A stretch of DNA of 64,000 bases from Nitrospina sp. (GTDB taxonomy: Bacteria; Nitrospinota; Nitrospinia; Nitrospinales; JACRGP01). The notes below the pieces were generated by a model. It was not told the origin of the DNA. It saw only the letters and a program-made list of their open reading frames with translations, and did not search any database. The position numbers and the translations under genes were made by a program. The stretch is from NCBI GenBank assembly GCA_024648695.1, contig JACAVV010000023.1, positions 1 to 64,000 of the forward strand, in the 5' to 3' direction. Below are positions 17,570 through 26,457 of the stretch, piece after piece; position 1 is the first letter of the stretch, and each line of letters opens with the position of its first letter.

Positions 17570-20500
17570 TTAATTTGTCGATAACAAACTCCGATGCTCC
17601 ATATTAGTAAACACAAAATCTACACCTGACTCATACAGATAATCAAGAGCCAAGGTTTGCAAAGCTTTACCTTCCGGTGCTTTTGAAAAAAATTGCTCCC
17701 TTACCACATTTAACACTTTTTGGTTTTGCAGAAGTTTCATTTGCTCGATTGCTTGAATAAGTTCTTCTATCCCTGCATCAATAGCTTCAATTGAAGCTTG
17801 CCCCCAATCCGCCTGGCCAAGTCCTGCATTCATTAGCTGTTCGAACAAAAACCTGATTTGCGAAAGTGACGCATGGAGTGTGTCCTGCATCTGGGACAAT
17901 CGTTCAGATTGGGGGAAACCCTGTTCAAGAAAACCCTGAAGTTTTTGGCGAAACTCAAAGGGTGAGGGTATGTTCGACTGCTTCAATATTTCTGAAAGGG
18001 TTCTACCGTCGTTCAACTTGTGGCTATGAATTGAATTTTTCAATGCTTCCAGAATATTCAACACTGCCTTCCATACATCCGCTTTATGGGTATTCGCATT
18101 GGAAGCTTCGAGAAGGGGAATCGGGTTCCCCTCGACATTGACTATTAATGGGTCCGTGGCCAGGCATAACAAACGATTTTCCTTGATAAGCCGAATTATT
18201 GAGGTGCCCTCGATTTCCAAGTTAAATACTTCAGGGTTTGAAAAAATTCCCGGCACTTCACAAAGTTCAAAACCTGGAAATACTTTTCTCTCCTGGGCAA
18301 CCTGACTTAAAACAGAATGAACCCAGGGCAAACGGTTTGGAGACGTTTGCGACAGAGATAAACCAAAAGATCGTAAAATGCCTTGACCGCATTGGTCCTG
18401 AAGAAAAGCGAATGCGGTGCGAATATTTTCCAGAGCTTCCATACGGCTCCAATGTTCTGCAAGGTCCTCTGGAAGACGAATCAAAAATGCATCAATGCCG
18501 TCGAGTCCGAGTCGTTGCCTCGACCGCTCAATTTGATCCCGAAGGAACTGCGGATCGATGCAATATCTCATGCCGTCCTGAAGGGAAATAATATTCTTGA
18601 AGCCCTGGTCACGTGAATTCAAGGTATCGACCATGGCCCCTTGATTCCCGCCAATATAACCGGCGCGGGACAGAAACCAGCATCCTTTCACATCTCCACG
18701 GTATTCCTTCTGCCAGCGGTTCAATGCCTGGCCTGCAAGTACTTCGTCCTGGCCATCACATTTATCCGGACTGAACTCGAACACATTGTAAGGACTGTCA
18801 AAAAGCTCCAACCAATTCTTCCAGGGAACCGGCTTTGTTCCCGAACCGGGCCGTGGCCCGAATCCGATTCTGGACAAGGATTGGGCATGATGGAGAAGGA
18901 CGGAGTTTTCCTTAAGAAGTTTGGTCCCTGCAACGCTGGCATTATCTTTCATGAGTCCTTTTCGATTGGGAAATCGACCAGCTTGCAAATCACAAGACCA
19001 GGGATAAGCCGGCAGTGTGGACAGGCGAGAATCATCCACCGGTCCCCCAAGGGTGAAATGATACAGGCTTTGAAAAGTGTTATCAGTCATACCCAGTACG
19101 TCATGCATGGCATCATCAAAATAACAGCCGATTCCGGTGCCCCGGACCCCTATATATTCAGCACCCAGATACAACATTTGCCCGACCAGGCCCGATTCCC
19201 AAAACAAGCGCCGGTAAAACCAGGCGCCGGTTTCCTGCAGGGCTGGAATAAATTCCGATATCATCCCCAAACTGAAAGCACTTTTTCCGGCAATTTCCTG
19301 ATTACAACTCACCCGGGTTGCAGTGGATTGAAAGTTCCTTTCCTGCAACAAAAACAGGCCCAGGCCACCCGGGGCATTTTCCGGTTTTTGCCAGGCAAAC
19401 TCCGGATTCATTTTATCCTTTAACAATCCCTGTTTTTCTCGATCACGAACCAGGATATACAATCCTGATTTCAATCCGTGAACGCGGTGGACAAACAGGG
19501 CCAGGTGAATTTTTGGAGACCAAGGAACGGAATCCCATGGAAGCAAGGGCGATTCATTTTCGACATTGAGCATGGAGAGCAAGAGATAAAACTGATCCGA
19601 AGTAATATGGGTGACTCCATCAAAAGAAACCGCACTCCTTCTTTGCCGGATGATTTGTCTGCTGGTCATTTTTTTATTTTGCAAAGGGGCTGGTTCGATG
19701 GAGATAGATTGTCTACTTACAATATTGACCCGTGCATTTGAAGATAAAAGTTCGGGTTTGATTGCATCCTCGCTGACCTTTTCAATAATGTTCCAAACCC
19801 GTTCCTGCGAACTCAATCGGTTGGCCTGACCCAACCAATTGCCGGAAGAGATATCCTTGATGCAATCCATGCTTAAAAACTGGGGTATTTTTCCTTCGTT
19901 GTTTTGTGGAAAAACCACCGCAAGCAAATCAGGATGCTCCCTTTCAACATCTGCAAAATCTTCATCTCTATCAATTCCAAGTAAACTGGCGACTGATGAA
20001 TCATCCACATCCCCCAGCAAAACCAATTTCCACCCCAATGCCCCTGCGGCGATCCTTAGCGCGGCCCAGGCGTGCCCAATATCATGCTGGCAGTATCGGA
20101 ACGCCCGCTCGCCATATTTCCAGGCCTCACGCCAATGAATGGAGGTCAGTCCAACGAAAAAGGAATCCTCCGGAAAATCCTTTGCAAGCGTGTTCCATAG
20201 ACCCAAGCTAAACTCAGTTCTTCGTTCCAGCGTGTGAATCAGAGGGGAATAATGGTGTACACCAGGCGCGGTGTGAATGCCTTCCAATGATGGCAGAACC
20301 AGATAGCCTTCCGTCGGATGAAGATTTCCGCTCGACGGATTACAGCGTAAAGCCCAGCGCGATTCACCCGCCTGCTTCCATGCGGATATAGATAGGGAGA
20401 GATCCAGAAACCGGGACACACTGCCAACATCCAGTGGTTCAACATTATCTACTCCAGACAACAGTTTATGAAAAGGAGGGGATTCATCCTTCACAATGGT

Positions 20501-20662
20501 CGATAAGTAAGTAATAGGAGCCCCGGAAAACTTGCGAAAAGGGTCCGGTTGATTGGCCCAGTCCATATATCCCGGACTGCGTGCGTATTGTTGAAAATGA
20601 TGCTTTGTCTGGTTATGGTAATCAACGACTCCATTGAGCCGATCTTCATATGATGAATTCAT
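17570..20662 (-). CDS. SagB-like tandem nitroreductase fused to an aldo/keto reductase
   Basis: A 1030-residue fusion. Residues about 40-265 and 330-540 are two nitroreductase-type FMN domains of the SagB/ThcOx kind; the start (YHNQTKHHFQQYARSPGYMDWANQPDP) and SRQIIRQRRSAVSFDG in the second half are typical. From about 620 the sequence turns into an aldo/keto reductase-like domain: SRAGYIGGNQG, then DPQFLRDQIERSRQRLGLDGIDAFLI near 735, and a final SGVDFVFTNM near 1013. The AKR catalytic Tyr/Lys/His cannot be assigned confidently. SagB oxidases make azoles in peptide natural products, but there is no cyclodehydratase or precursor peptide nearby. No signal peptide is seen, so it is cytoplasmic. 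Confidence 0.8.
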   Translation of the reverse strand: MNSSYEDRLNGVVDYHNQTKHHFQQYARSPGYMDWANQPDPFRKFSGAPITYLSTIVKDESPPFHKLLSGVDNVEPLDVGSVSRFLDLSLSISAWKQAGESRWALRCNPSSGNLHPTEGYLVLPSLEGIHTAPGVHHYSPLIHTLERRTEFSLGLWNTLAKDFPEDSFFVGLTSIHWREAWKYGERAFRYCQHDIGHAWAALRIAAGALGWKLVLLGDVDDSSVASLLGIDRDEDFADVEREHPDLLAVVFPQNNEGKIPQFLSMDCIKDISSGNWLGQANRLSSQERVWNIIEKVSEDAIKPELLSSNARVNIVSRQSISIEPAPLQNKKMTSRQIIRQRRSAVSFDGVTHITSDQFYLLLSMLNVENESPLLPWDSVPWSPKIHLALFVHRVHGLKSGLYILVRDREKQGLLKDKMNPEFAWQKPENAPGGLGLFLLQERNFQSTATRVSCNQEIAGKSAFSLGMISEFIPALQETGAWFYRRLFWESGLVGQMLYLGAEYIGVRGTGIGCYFDDAMHDVLGMTDNTFQSLYHFTLGGPVDDSRLSTLPAYPWSCDLQAGRFPNRKGLMKDNASVAGTKLLKENSVLLHHAQSLSRIGFGPRPGSGTKPVPWKNWLELFDSPYNVFEFSPDKCDGQDEVLAGQALNRWQKEYRGDVKGCWFLSRAGYIGGNQGAMVDTLNSRDQGFKNIISLQDGMRYCIDPQFLRDQIERSRQRLGLDGIDAFLIRLPEDLAEHWSRMEALENIRTAFAFLQDQCGQGILRSFGLSLSQTSPNRLPWVHSVLSQVAQERKVFPGFELCEVPGIFSNPEVFNLEIEGTSIIRLIKENRLLCLATDPLIVNVEGNPIPLLEASNANTHKADVWKAVLNILEALKNSIHSHKLNDGRTLSEILKQSNIPSPFEFRQKLQGFLEQGFPQSERLSQMQDTLHASLSQIRFLFEQLMNAGLGQADWGQASIEAIDAGIEELIQAIEQMKLLQNQKVLNVVREQFFSKAPEGKALQTLALDYLYESGVDFVFTNMEHRSLLSTN

Positions 20663-20757
20663 AGATTTGCCAGGATTGCCTTGATAAAAACCTAGTAAAA
20701 AGCCTCAGACCTATATCGATCTGCACTTGAATGCTGTTGCAAAATTCAATACACTTG

Positions 20758-20785
20758 TATTCAAGATGATATATTCAAGATGATA
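20758..20785. repeat. Perfect 14-bp tandem duplication upstream of the LRR gene
   Basis: TATTCAAGATGATA occurs twice head to tail (20758-20771 and 20772-20785), 46 bases before the LRR start. A TAATAT that could be a -10 box (20784-20789) overlaps its end. It may be a repeated operator or a replication slippage product. Confidence 0.6.
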
Positions 20786-20830
20786 ATATGAACCTATTTT
20801 GAACTGGAATGCTAACACGTAAAAGGAACT

Positions 20831-21373
20831 ATGGAAAAAGGAATAAAGAAACTTGAGAACGCAAAGCTGAGGGAATCCGGTTACATGGACGATACTTCTG
20901 TTGATAACCTGGAAAACCAGATAAATAAAAAGCTTGAAAACGATGGTAAATCACTCAACCTGGAATTGTTGAAAATAGGCGACGAAGGCTCTGCAAAACT
21001 TGCTAATATGGAGTCGCTTGCCAAATTGACGGTGCTCGAACTTTCAGACAACGAAATCACCGATGAAGGTGCGAAGGCCATTGCCGAGTCGCCTCACCTG
21101 AAAAATTTAAAAACCCTGAATTTGAAATCAAACCTCATTGGCCCCAAAGGGGCGGAAGCTTTGGCCAATTCAAAAAACTTTCAGGAACTCGACCAGCTTG
21201 TCTTGAAGTTTAACAAGATTGGTGAGGAAGGCGCAAAAATTCTGGCCGAATCGGAAAATTTCCCCAAGCTAAGTACCCTCGACCTTTTTAGAAACGAAAT
21301 CGGTACCGAAGGAGCTAATGCTGTGAAGAAATCCAAACTGTTCAGACAATTGAGCCGGGTTCGACTGGATTGA
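20831..21373 (+). CDS. Leucine-rich-repeat protein, RNI type
   Basis: A 180-residue protein with four to five LRR units of 28-30 residues in the ribonuclease-inhibitor style (for example LTVLELSDNEITDEGAKAIA and LSTLDLFRNEIGTEGANAV). The first 45 residues are charged and probably form a helical cap. There is no signal peptide, so it would be cytoplasmic. LRR arrays bind proteins; the partner is unknown. A Shine-Dalgarno AAAGGA precedes the ATG. The DUF5069 gene follows after 28 bases and probably shares its transcript. Confidence 0.85.
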   Translation: MEKGIKKLENAKLRESGYMDDTSVDNLENQINKKLENDGKSLNLELLKIGDEGSAKLANMESLAKLTVLELSDNEITDEGAKAIAESPHLKNLKTLNLKSNLIGPKGAEALANSKNFQELDQLVLKFNKIGEEGAKILAESENFPKLSTLDLFRNEIGTEGANAVKKSKLFRQLSRVRLD

Positions 21374-21401
21374 TTCATTTCTCAACAATATTCTAACCTC
21401 T

Positions 21402-21815
21402 ATGGATTTAACAACAGCCTTTCCGAGAAGCCCCAAAGCCACGTTTGGAGGCCTGGTTCAGGTTCCAAGAATGGTGGATAAAGCCAGGGCTAAAATGAAT
21501 GGCCAACTTGGGGAGTACATTTTTCCCTGCCCTTTGGATAACATGATCCTTGAATTTCTTAACTTGGATAGTGACACGTTTTCCAATTCCATAATGGGTA
21601 AAGAGGATTTTGAAATCACCGAATGGATCGAGGACCTGCTTCAAAACAAGGAAGCCAATGAAATTTTTGACCTCAATATTAAGCTTTTGGGAACAGCTCC
21701 TGAAACACCGGAAAAACAGAAGAAGTTCAAGGAACTTCTTGCAAAAATCAATCCTGCCCGTACTGACATCAAGACGTGGGTGGAACTCATAGACCTTGAG
21801 GAAGGACGGACGTAG
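21402..21815 (+). CDS. DUF5069 family protein
   Basis: A 137-residue protein whose N-terminal pattern (FPRSPKATFGGLVQVPRMVDKARA, then LGEYIFPCPLD) is that of DUF5069, a family with no known biochemical role. It is predicted soluble and cytoplasmic, with no signal peptide. The C-terminal half is helical and charged. It sits between an LRR gene and PBP1A on the same strand; the gap to PBP1A is 70 bases, so an operon is possible but not shown. Confidence 0.8.
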   Translation: MDLTTAFPRSPKATFGGLVQVPRMVDKARAKMNGQLGEYIFPCPLDNMILEFLNLDSDTFSNSIMGKEDFEITEWIEDLLQNKEANEIFDLNIKLLGTAPETPEKQKKFKELLAKINPARTDIKTWVELIDLEEGRT

Positions 21816-21885
21816 AATATACTTCTCATTCCCCCAAACTCATTCCACAACTTTTTAATCCCTCCACCAGGAACGCAATAACCAG

Positions 21886-24285
21886 ATGACCCAGAAAAAA
21901 CCCAGAACATTCAAAAAAATTCCTCCCAAAAGTGCCAGAAAACCCAGGAAAAGCAGAGGTTTTCTAAGGTTCCTTTGGATCAGTGGGATTTCACTTTTTC
22001 TGATTTGTACTCTGGCTGGTTTTATCGGGGCGGGATACATTTATTTCAAATACTCGAAGGATCTTCCGGATGTACGGGTTTTAAAAAACTATCATCCCAA
22101 TATCATCACTCAATTATATTCGGAAAAAGATGAGCTCATTGCCGAGTTCTATGTGGAGAAACGCATACTGGTTCCTGCAGAAAAAATACCCCGGCAATTG
22201 AAACAAGCCACCCTCGCTGTGGAAGACTCCAATTTCTACTCTCATTTCGGGATCGATCCTAAAGCCATTTTCCGTGCAATGATTACCAATTTTCAAGCGG
22301 GTCACGTTGTCGAGGGGGGAAGCACCATCACTCAGCAGTTGGCAAAAACCCTTTTCCTCACTCCCCAACGAAACCTGGAACGAAAAATTAGAGAAGCCAT
22401 TCTGGCGGTCCGCCTGGAAATGATCTTTACCAAAGAAGAGATACTTGAAATGTATTTGAACCAGATTTATTACGGTCACGGAGCATATGGTGTGGAAGGC
22501 GCGGCGCAAACTTATTTTGGTAAACATGTGGAGGAATTGGCAGTGGAGGAATGTGCGCTAATAGCGGCATTACCCAAGGCCCCCAACAATTATTCTCCTT
22601 ATAGAAACCTCAAAAAAGCAACCGCACGCAGAAACCATGCCCTTCGCAGAATGGCGACACTCAATTTTATTTCCCAGGCAGAGATGGAACTTCTGACAAA
22701 AACTAATATTCGTCTCGGCGGCATTTCAGACAAGCTGAACAAAGCACCCTATTTCGTGGAATACATTCGCCAGTTTATTCAGGATGAATATGGCAGTTCA
22801 AAAGTTTATCGCGACGGCTTGAAGGTGTTCACTACCTTAAATCTCAAAAACCAATTAGTTGCCCAAGGTGCGATTAGAACCAATTTGCGAGTAGCCGATA
22901 AACGATATGGCTACCGGGGTCCCATCGACCGCATCAGCGTCGGTGAAGACCTCTATGAACTGCAACAATATGTCTCCCGAATCAATGAAGAGGGCTCCAA
23001 TGACTACAATGAAACACACAACATTTCGCGCGGCGTGGTGCTGGATGTAGATGATCAGGATGTTTTGGTGCTGATGAGTTCCGGAGAAGGAATTATCAAT
23101 ATAAGCGATATGGAATGGGCGCGCAAACCCAACATCAAACTCGATGGCAGATGGGCTAAAATCAAACATCCTTCAAATGCCCTAACCCGTGGTGATGTCA
23201 TCTGGGTCAAAAAACTGGATGTGCGGGAAGACGGACGTTGGCGTGCGGCCCTGGAACAGGAACCGGAGGTGGAAGGGGCCTTGATGAGCCTGGACCGAAA
23301 AGGCCATATCAAGTCAATGGTCGGGGGATATGATTTTGGCAGAAGCCAGTTCAATCGCGCCGTTCAGGCCATCCGCCAACCGGGTTCTGCTTTCAAACCC
23401 ATAATTTTTGCAGGAGCTATTTCAGAAGGATTCACTCCTGCAAGCATCATCATTGATTCGCCGGTAATTTTCAAAGAAAACGAACATGACTTTGACAAAT
23501 GGAAACCTGCCAATTTTGAAAAGAAATTTTATGGTCCGACATCACTTCGAACCGCTCTGACCCATTCCAGGAATGTCGTAACAATCAAGCTATTACAAAG
23601 TATTGGAATTCAGAATGCTATCAGTTTGGCACGACAATTCGGTATCACCAGCCACATGGAGGACAACCTGTCCATCGCTCTGGGTTCTTCCGGCCTGACT
23701 CTGTTCGAATTGACTTCAGCTTATTCTGTTTTCGCCAATTTAGGCAAACGGATCAAGCCCGTCTCCATCAGATATATTGAAGACAGAAAGGGCCAGGTGA
23801 TTTACCAGCCGCTACCTGAGGTAGAGCAGGTCCTCAAAAGTGGAGTCGGCTACCTGGTTACCAGCCTGATGCAAAGTGTGGTAAATGAAGGAACCGGAAG
23901 CAAGGTGAAGGCGCTCAATCGCCCCGTAGCGGGTAAAACCGGAACGACCAATGATTTTGTGGACGCCTGGTTTCTGGGATTCACCCCGGAACTGATCACA
24001 GGAGTTTGGGTCGGAAAAGATGTCGATGAGCCTCTGGGAGTCAACGAAACCGGATCTCGCACCGCGATTCCGATCTGGCTGGAATACATGCAGGCGGCGC
24101 TTGGGGGGTTGCCCATTCAGGATTTTCCCATTTCGAAAGAAGTCAGCTTTTACAAAATCAATCCGGAAACGGGCAAAGCGGTTACTTCAAATAATGGGAA
24201 TTCCAAGTTTGAGGTATTCCTGACCGATCATCCCCCGGAAAAAGACATCAATTCGTCACAGTCCATAATGGCTAACAATTTCTGA
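21886..24285 (+). CDS. mrcA: Bifunctional class A penicillin-binding protein 1A
   Basis: Polymerises glycan strands and cross-links peptidoglycan in the periplasm. One membrane anchor (about residues 29-53) is followed by the GT51 transglycosylase domain with the catalytic E113 (AVEDSNFYSH) and GGSTITQQLAK. An OB-like insert (about 310-465) is typical of PBP1A. The transpeptidase has SxxK S501-AFK504, the SxN motif S561-RN563 and K684-TGT. The length (799) fits. It converges with the LpoA-like gene, whose family activates PBP1A in gammaproteobacteria; the two stops are only 15 bases apart. Confidence 0.95.
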   Translation: MTQKKPRTFKKIPPKSARKPRKSRGFLRFLWISGISLFLICTLAGFIGAGYIYFKYSKDLPDVRVLKNYHPNIITQLYSEKDELIAEFYVEKRILVPAEKIPRQLKQATLAVEDSNFYSHFGIDPKAIFRAMITNFQAGHVVEGGSTITQQLAKTLFLTPQRNLERKIREAILAVRLEMIFTKEEILEMYLNQIYYGHGAYGVEGAAQTYFGKHVEELAVEECALIAALPKAPNNYSPYRNLKKATARRNHALRRMATLNFISQAEMELLTKTNIRLGGISDKLNKAPYFVEYIRQFIQDEYGSSKVYRDGLKVFTTLNLKNQLVAQGAIRTNLRVADKRYGYRGPIDRISVGEDLYELQQYVSRINEEGSNDYNETHNISRGVVLDVDDQDVLVLMSSGEGIINISDMEWARKPNIKLDGRWAKIKHPSNALTRGDVIWVKKLDVREDGRWRAALEQEPEVEGALMSLDRKGHIKSMVGGYDFGRSQFNRAVQAIRQPGSAFKPIIFAGAISEGFTPASIIIDSPVIFKENEHDFDKWKPANFEKKFYGPTSLRTALTHSRNVVTIKLLQSIGIQNAISLARQFGITSHMEDNLSIALGSSGLTLFELTSAYSVFANLGKRIKPVSIRYIEDRKGQVIYQPLPEVEQVLKSGVGYLVTSLMQSVVNEGTGSKVKALNRPVAGKTGTTNDFVDAWFLGFTPELITGVWVGKDVDEPLGVNETGSRTAIPIWLEYMQAALGGLPIQDFPISKEVSFYKINPETGKAVTSNNGNSKFEVFLTDHPPEKDINSSQSIMANNF

Positions 24286-24300
24286 TCTCACAAGGGTTGC

Positions 24301-26337
24301 TTAATCCTGAGCCTGCCGGATCTGGTTTCCCTGGATGATAAGGGAAAACAGGGATTTTTCGGATTCTCCAGATGAAAGAATGGTAGTTTTTCCTGACACG
24401 CCCGGAAAGTCACGCACGGCAAACAAACGTTCTTTAATGTCCTTGCGATTCTTGCTTCCCCTTTGAATCAATTGAAACAGGATTCGCGCCGCATCATAAG
24501 ACTGCGCCGAAAGAATGTTGGGTTCTTCCGCAAAGGTTGAACGATAGTCTTCTACAAACCTCTGTACGGTGAGGTCATCTGATTGTGCAAAGAAACCATC
24601 GACAAAGTATCCCTTTTTCAAATAACGTCCCGCATTTTTGACCAATTCAGGTGAGTTCCAACCATTAGCCCCAAGAAAGGTTAAGTCCACAATATTATAG
24701 AATACCAATTGAGGGACAATCAGTCCCACTTTGTCAAAAAGACCTGGAATAAAAAGGGCGTCATAATTCAGTTGCAATGAAATCTTCATACTCTCGATTT
24801 CATCCTCATCAAAGTTTTCAACTTCCAGGCGCGGTTCAGACAGTGGGACGCGTTTTAATTTTTTCCTGTTTCTCTCCAAATTCTGAAGACTCTGTTCGGA
24901 AAGCTTTTTCAACTTGTTATCGGTCATTCCCCCAATCATTAAAATTTGTTCCTTGAAATCGGTTTGATTCCGATCATAGGAAACCATGGAAACCACCTGG
25001 CCTCCCAAGGATTGTACTTCGCGAACAAAGTCATCTTTCAATTCGATCCCGTACTTTTTATCCGGATACAACACAACGAAACGTCGAAGTCCCAACTCAT
25101 TGACCGCATACTCGGCAAGGTATTTCGCCTGGTTTTGCTTGGTTAATGCATTCCGGAAAATAAAAGGACTGAGATCAGCCAAGCCGGGTGTAGAAGCGGT
25201 GGGTGAAAAAACAGGAATTTTAAACGATTCAGCAATAGGAGCGGCTTCCTTTACCTGATTACTAAACACCGGACCCAAAATGGATACCATAAAGGGGTCA
25301 GCAGCCATCTCCTTGATCTTTTCTGAAATGGATGGAGAATCACCGGTATCTTTTATTTCCAGAAAAATTTTCTTTTGATCCGCGCTCTCCAACTGGTTCC
25401 AGGCCAATTGAATGCCCTGCAAAACCTGCTGGCCTGTCAAAGCATACTTTCCGGTCAAAGGAAGCAAAGCGCCTACCTTGATCCCAATTTTCGTATTGGA
25501 CCGTAACGCTTTCAATTCTTCCTTCAACTTCTCCGCTTCCGGTTGATCGGGGAACTGGCTTATGAAGGCCTCTGCTGTGGATTGAAAATTATTGCGGTCG
25601 CCTTCATTCCTATACACAGATTGAAGCTTCAATAACAGCAGATCGGTCGGAAAACCCGTGGAATGTATCCGTATCAGCGAGACCATTTGTTCTTTGGTCA
25701 ATTTTTTCTCAATCACTTCCTCAATGCGTTTTTTGGCCTCCGATTTTAATTCGGGCAACTCGCTATCCCGGTACACATGAACCAATTTGATCACCGCATT
25801 CTCATAGTCCAGACGGCGCTCGTCGATTTTACCCAGGTACAAAATACCCTCCCACCTCACATTCACATCCGGATGCGATTGAACAATTTTACGAAACCGG
25901 GTTCGTGCGGTCTCCCATTCTTCCAGATAAAAGTGGCACTGGGCGCTTTTGAACTCTGCGGGATGAAGTAAATAGGGATCACGACCGTTATCCAGTACCA
26001 GTTCAAAATAATTCAATGCTGTTCTGTAAGATTGAGCCTTGAAATCCAGTAGGCCCAATTTGTATAACGCCGAAGGAATATTTGGGTCGGAAGGATACTC
26101 GCTGATAAAACGATTATACAATCCACGCGCTTCGAGAAAATCACCTGCATGAAAATAGTATTCCGCTTGACTGAATAGGTCGGATCGATGCGAGGGAGGT
26201 GAAGACTGAGCCAGGGTTAAAACGGGAAATAAAAAAGCTGAATTTAGGACAAGCAGAAGGAAAACAATTAGCTCATTAATATTACGCAAGAAAACTCTTC
26301 TCTTCTTGGATGAAAAACCTGACAAAAAAGAAAACAT
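24301..26337 (-). CDS. LpoA-like protein: TPR domain plus periplasmic-binding-protein domain
   Basis: About 678 residues. A signal peptide (ending near LTLAQ) directs it to the periplasm; there is no lipobox Cys, unlike E. coli LpoA. A TPR solenoid of about 240 residues follows, then a type I periplasmic-binding-protein fold (starts IGIKVGALLPLTGKYALTGQQ, ends with NILSAQSYDAARIL). This domain order is that of LpoA-type penicillin-binding-protein activators and of some Leu/Ile/Val receptor homologues. It is next to PBP1A, which favours the former. Start: an ATG at 26337 has AAAGAG six bases upstream; the frame also extends to a TTG at 26400 without a ribosome-binding site. Confidence 0.75.
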   Translation of the reverse strand: MFSFLSGFSSKKRRVFLRNINELIVFLLLVLNSAFLFPVLTLAQSSPPSHRSDLFSQAEYYFHAGDFLEARGLYNRFISEYPSDPNIPSALYKLGLLDFKAQSYRTALNYFELVLDNGRDPYLLHPAEFKSAQCHFYLEEWETARTRFRKIVQSHPDVNVRWEGILYLGKIDERRLDYENAVIKLVHVYRDSELPELKSEAKKRIEEVIEKKLTKEQMVSLIRIHSTGFPTDLLLLKLQSVYRNEGDRNNFQSTAEAFISQFPDQPEAEKLKEELKALRSNTKIGIKVGALLPLTGKYALTGQQVLQGIQLAWNQLESADQKKIFLEIKDTGDSPSISEKIKEMAADPFMVSILGPVFSNQVKEAAPIAESFKIPVFSPTASTPGLADLSPFIFRNALTKQNQAKYLAEYAVNELGLRRFVVLYPDKKYGIELKDDFVREVQSLGGQVVSMVSYDRNQTDFKEQILMIGGMTDNKLKKLSEQSLQNLERNRKKLKRVPLSEPRLEVENFDEDEIESMKISLQLNYDALFIPGLFDKVGLIVPQLVFYNIVDLTFLGANGWNSPELVKNAGRYLKKGYFVDGFFAQSDDLTVQRFVEDYRSTFAEEPNILSAQSYDAARILFQLIQRGSKNRKDIKERLFAVRDFPGVSGKTTILSSGESEKSLFSLIIQGNQIRQAQD

Positions 26338-26457
26338 CCGGCACTCTTTATTTTCGGACTCATTAGTTTTTTTCGAAATAATATTTTTCAACATTTGCAA
26401 GGAAAAGGGTCTCGGATGTAATAATTTGAACTTGGCATACAGCAGGTGACCTCCTAA

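Noticed and set aside
18641-19423. Plus-strand frame of 260 residues
   Set aside because: Shadow of the nitroreductase-AKR fusion; composition is that of an antisense reading, and the fusion has continuous recognisable domains here.
17570-20662. A TOMM/RiPP (SagBCD-type) biosynthetic cluster around the SagB-like gene
   Set aside because: No cyclodehydratase, leader peptide or transporter gene is present nearby; only the flavin domain resembles SagB.
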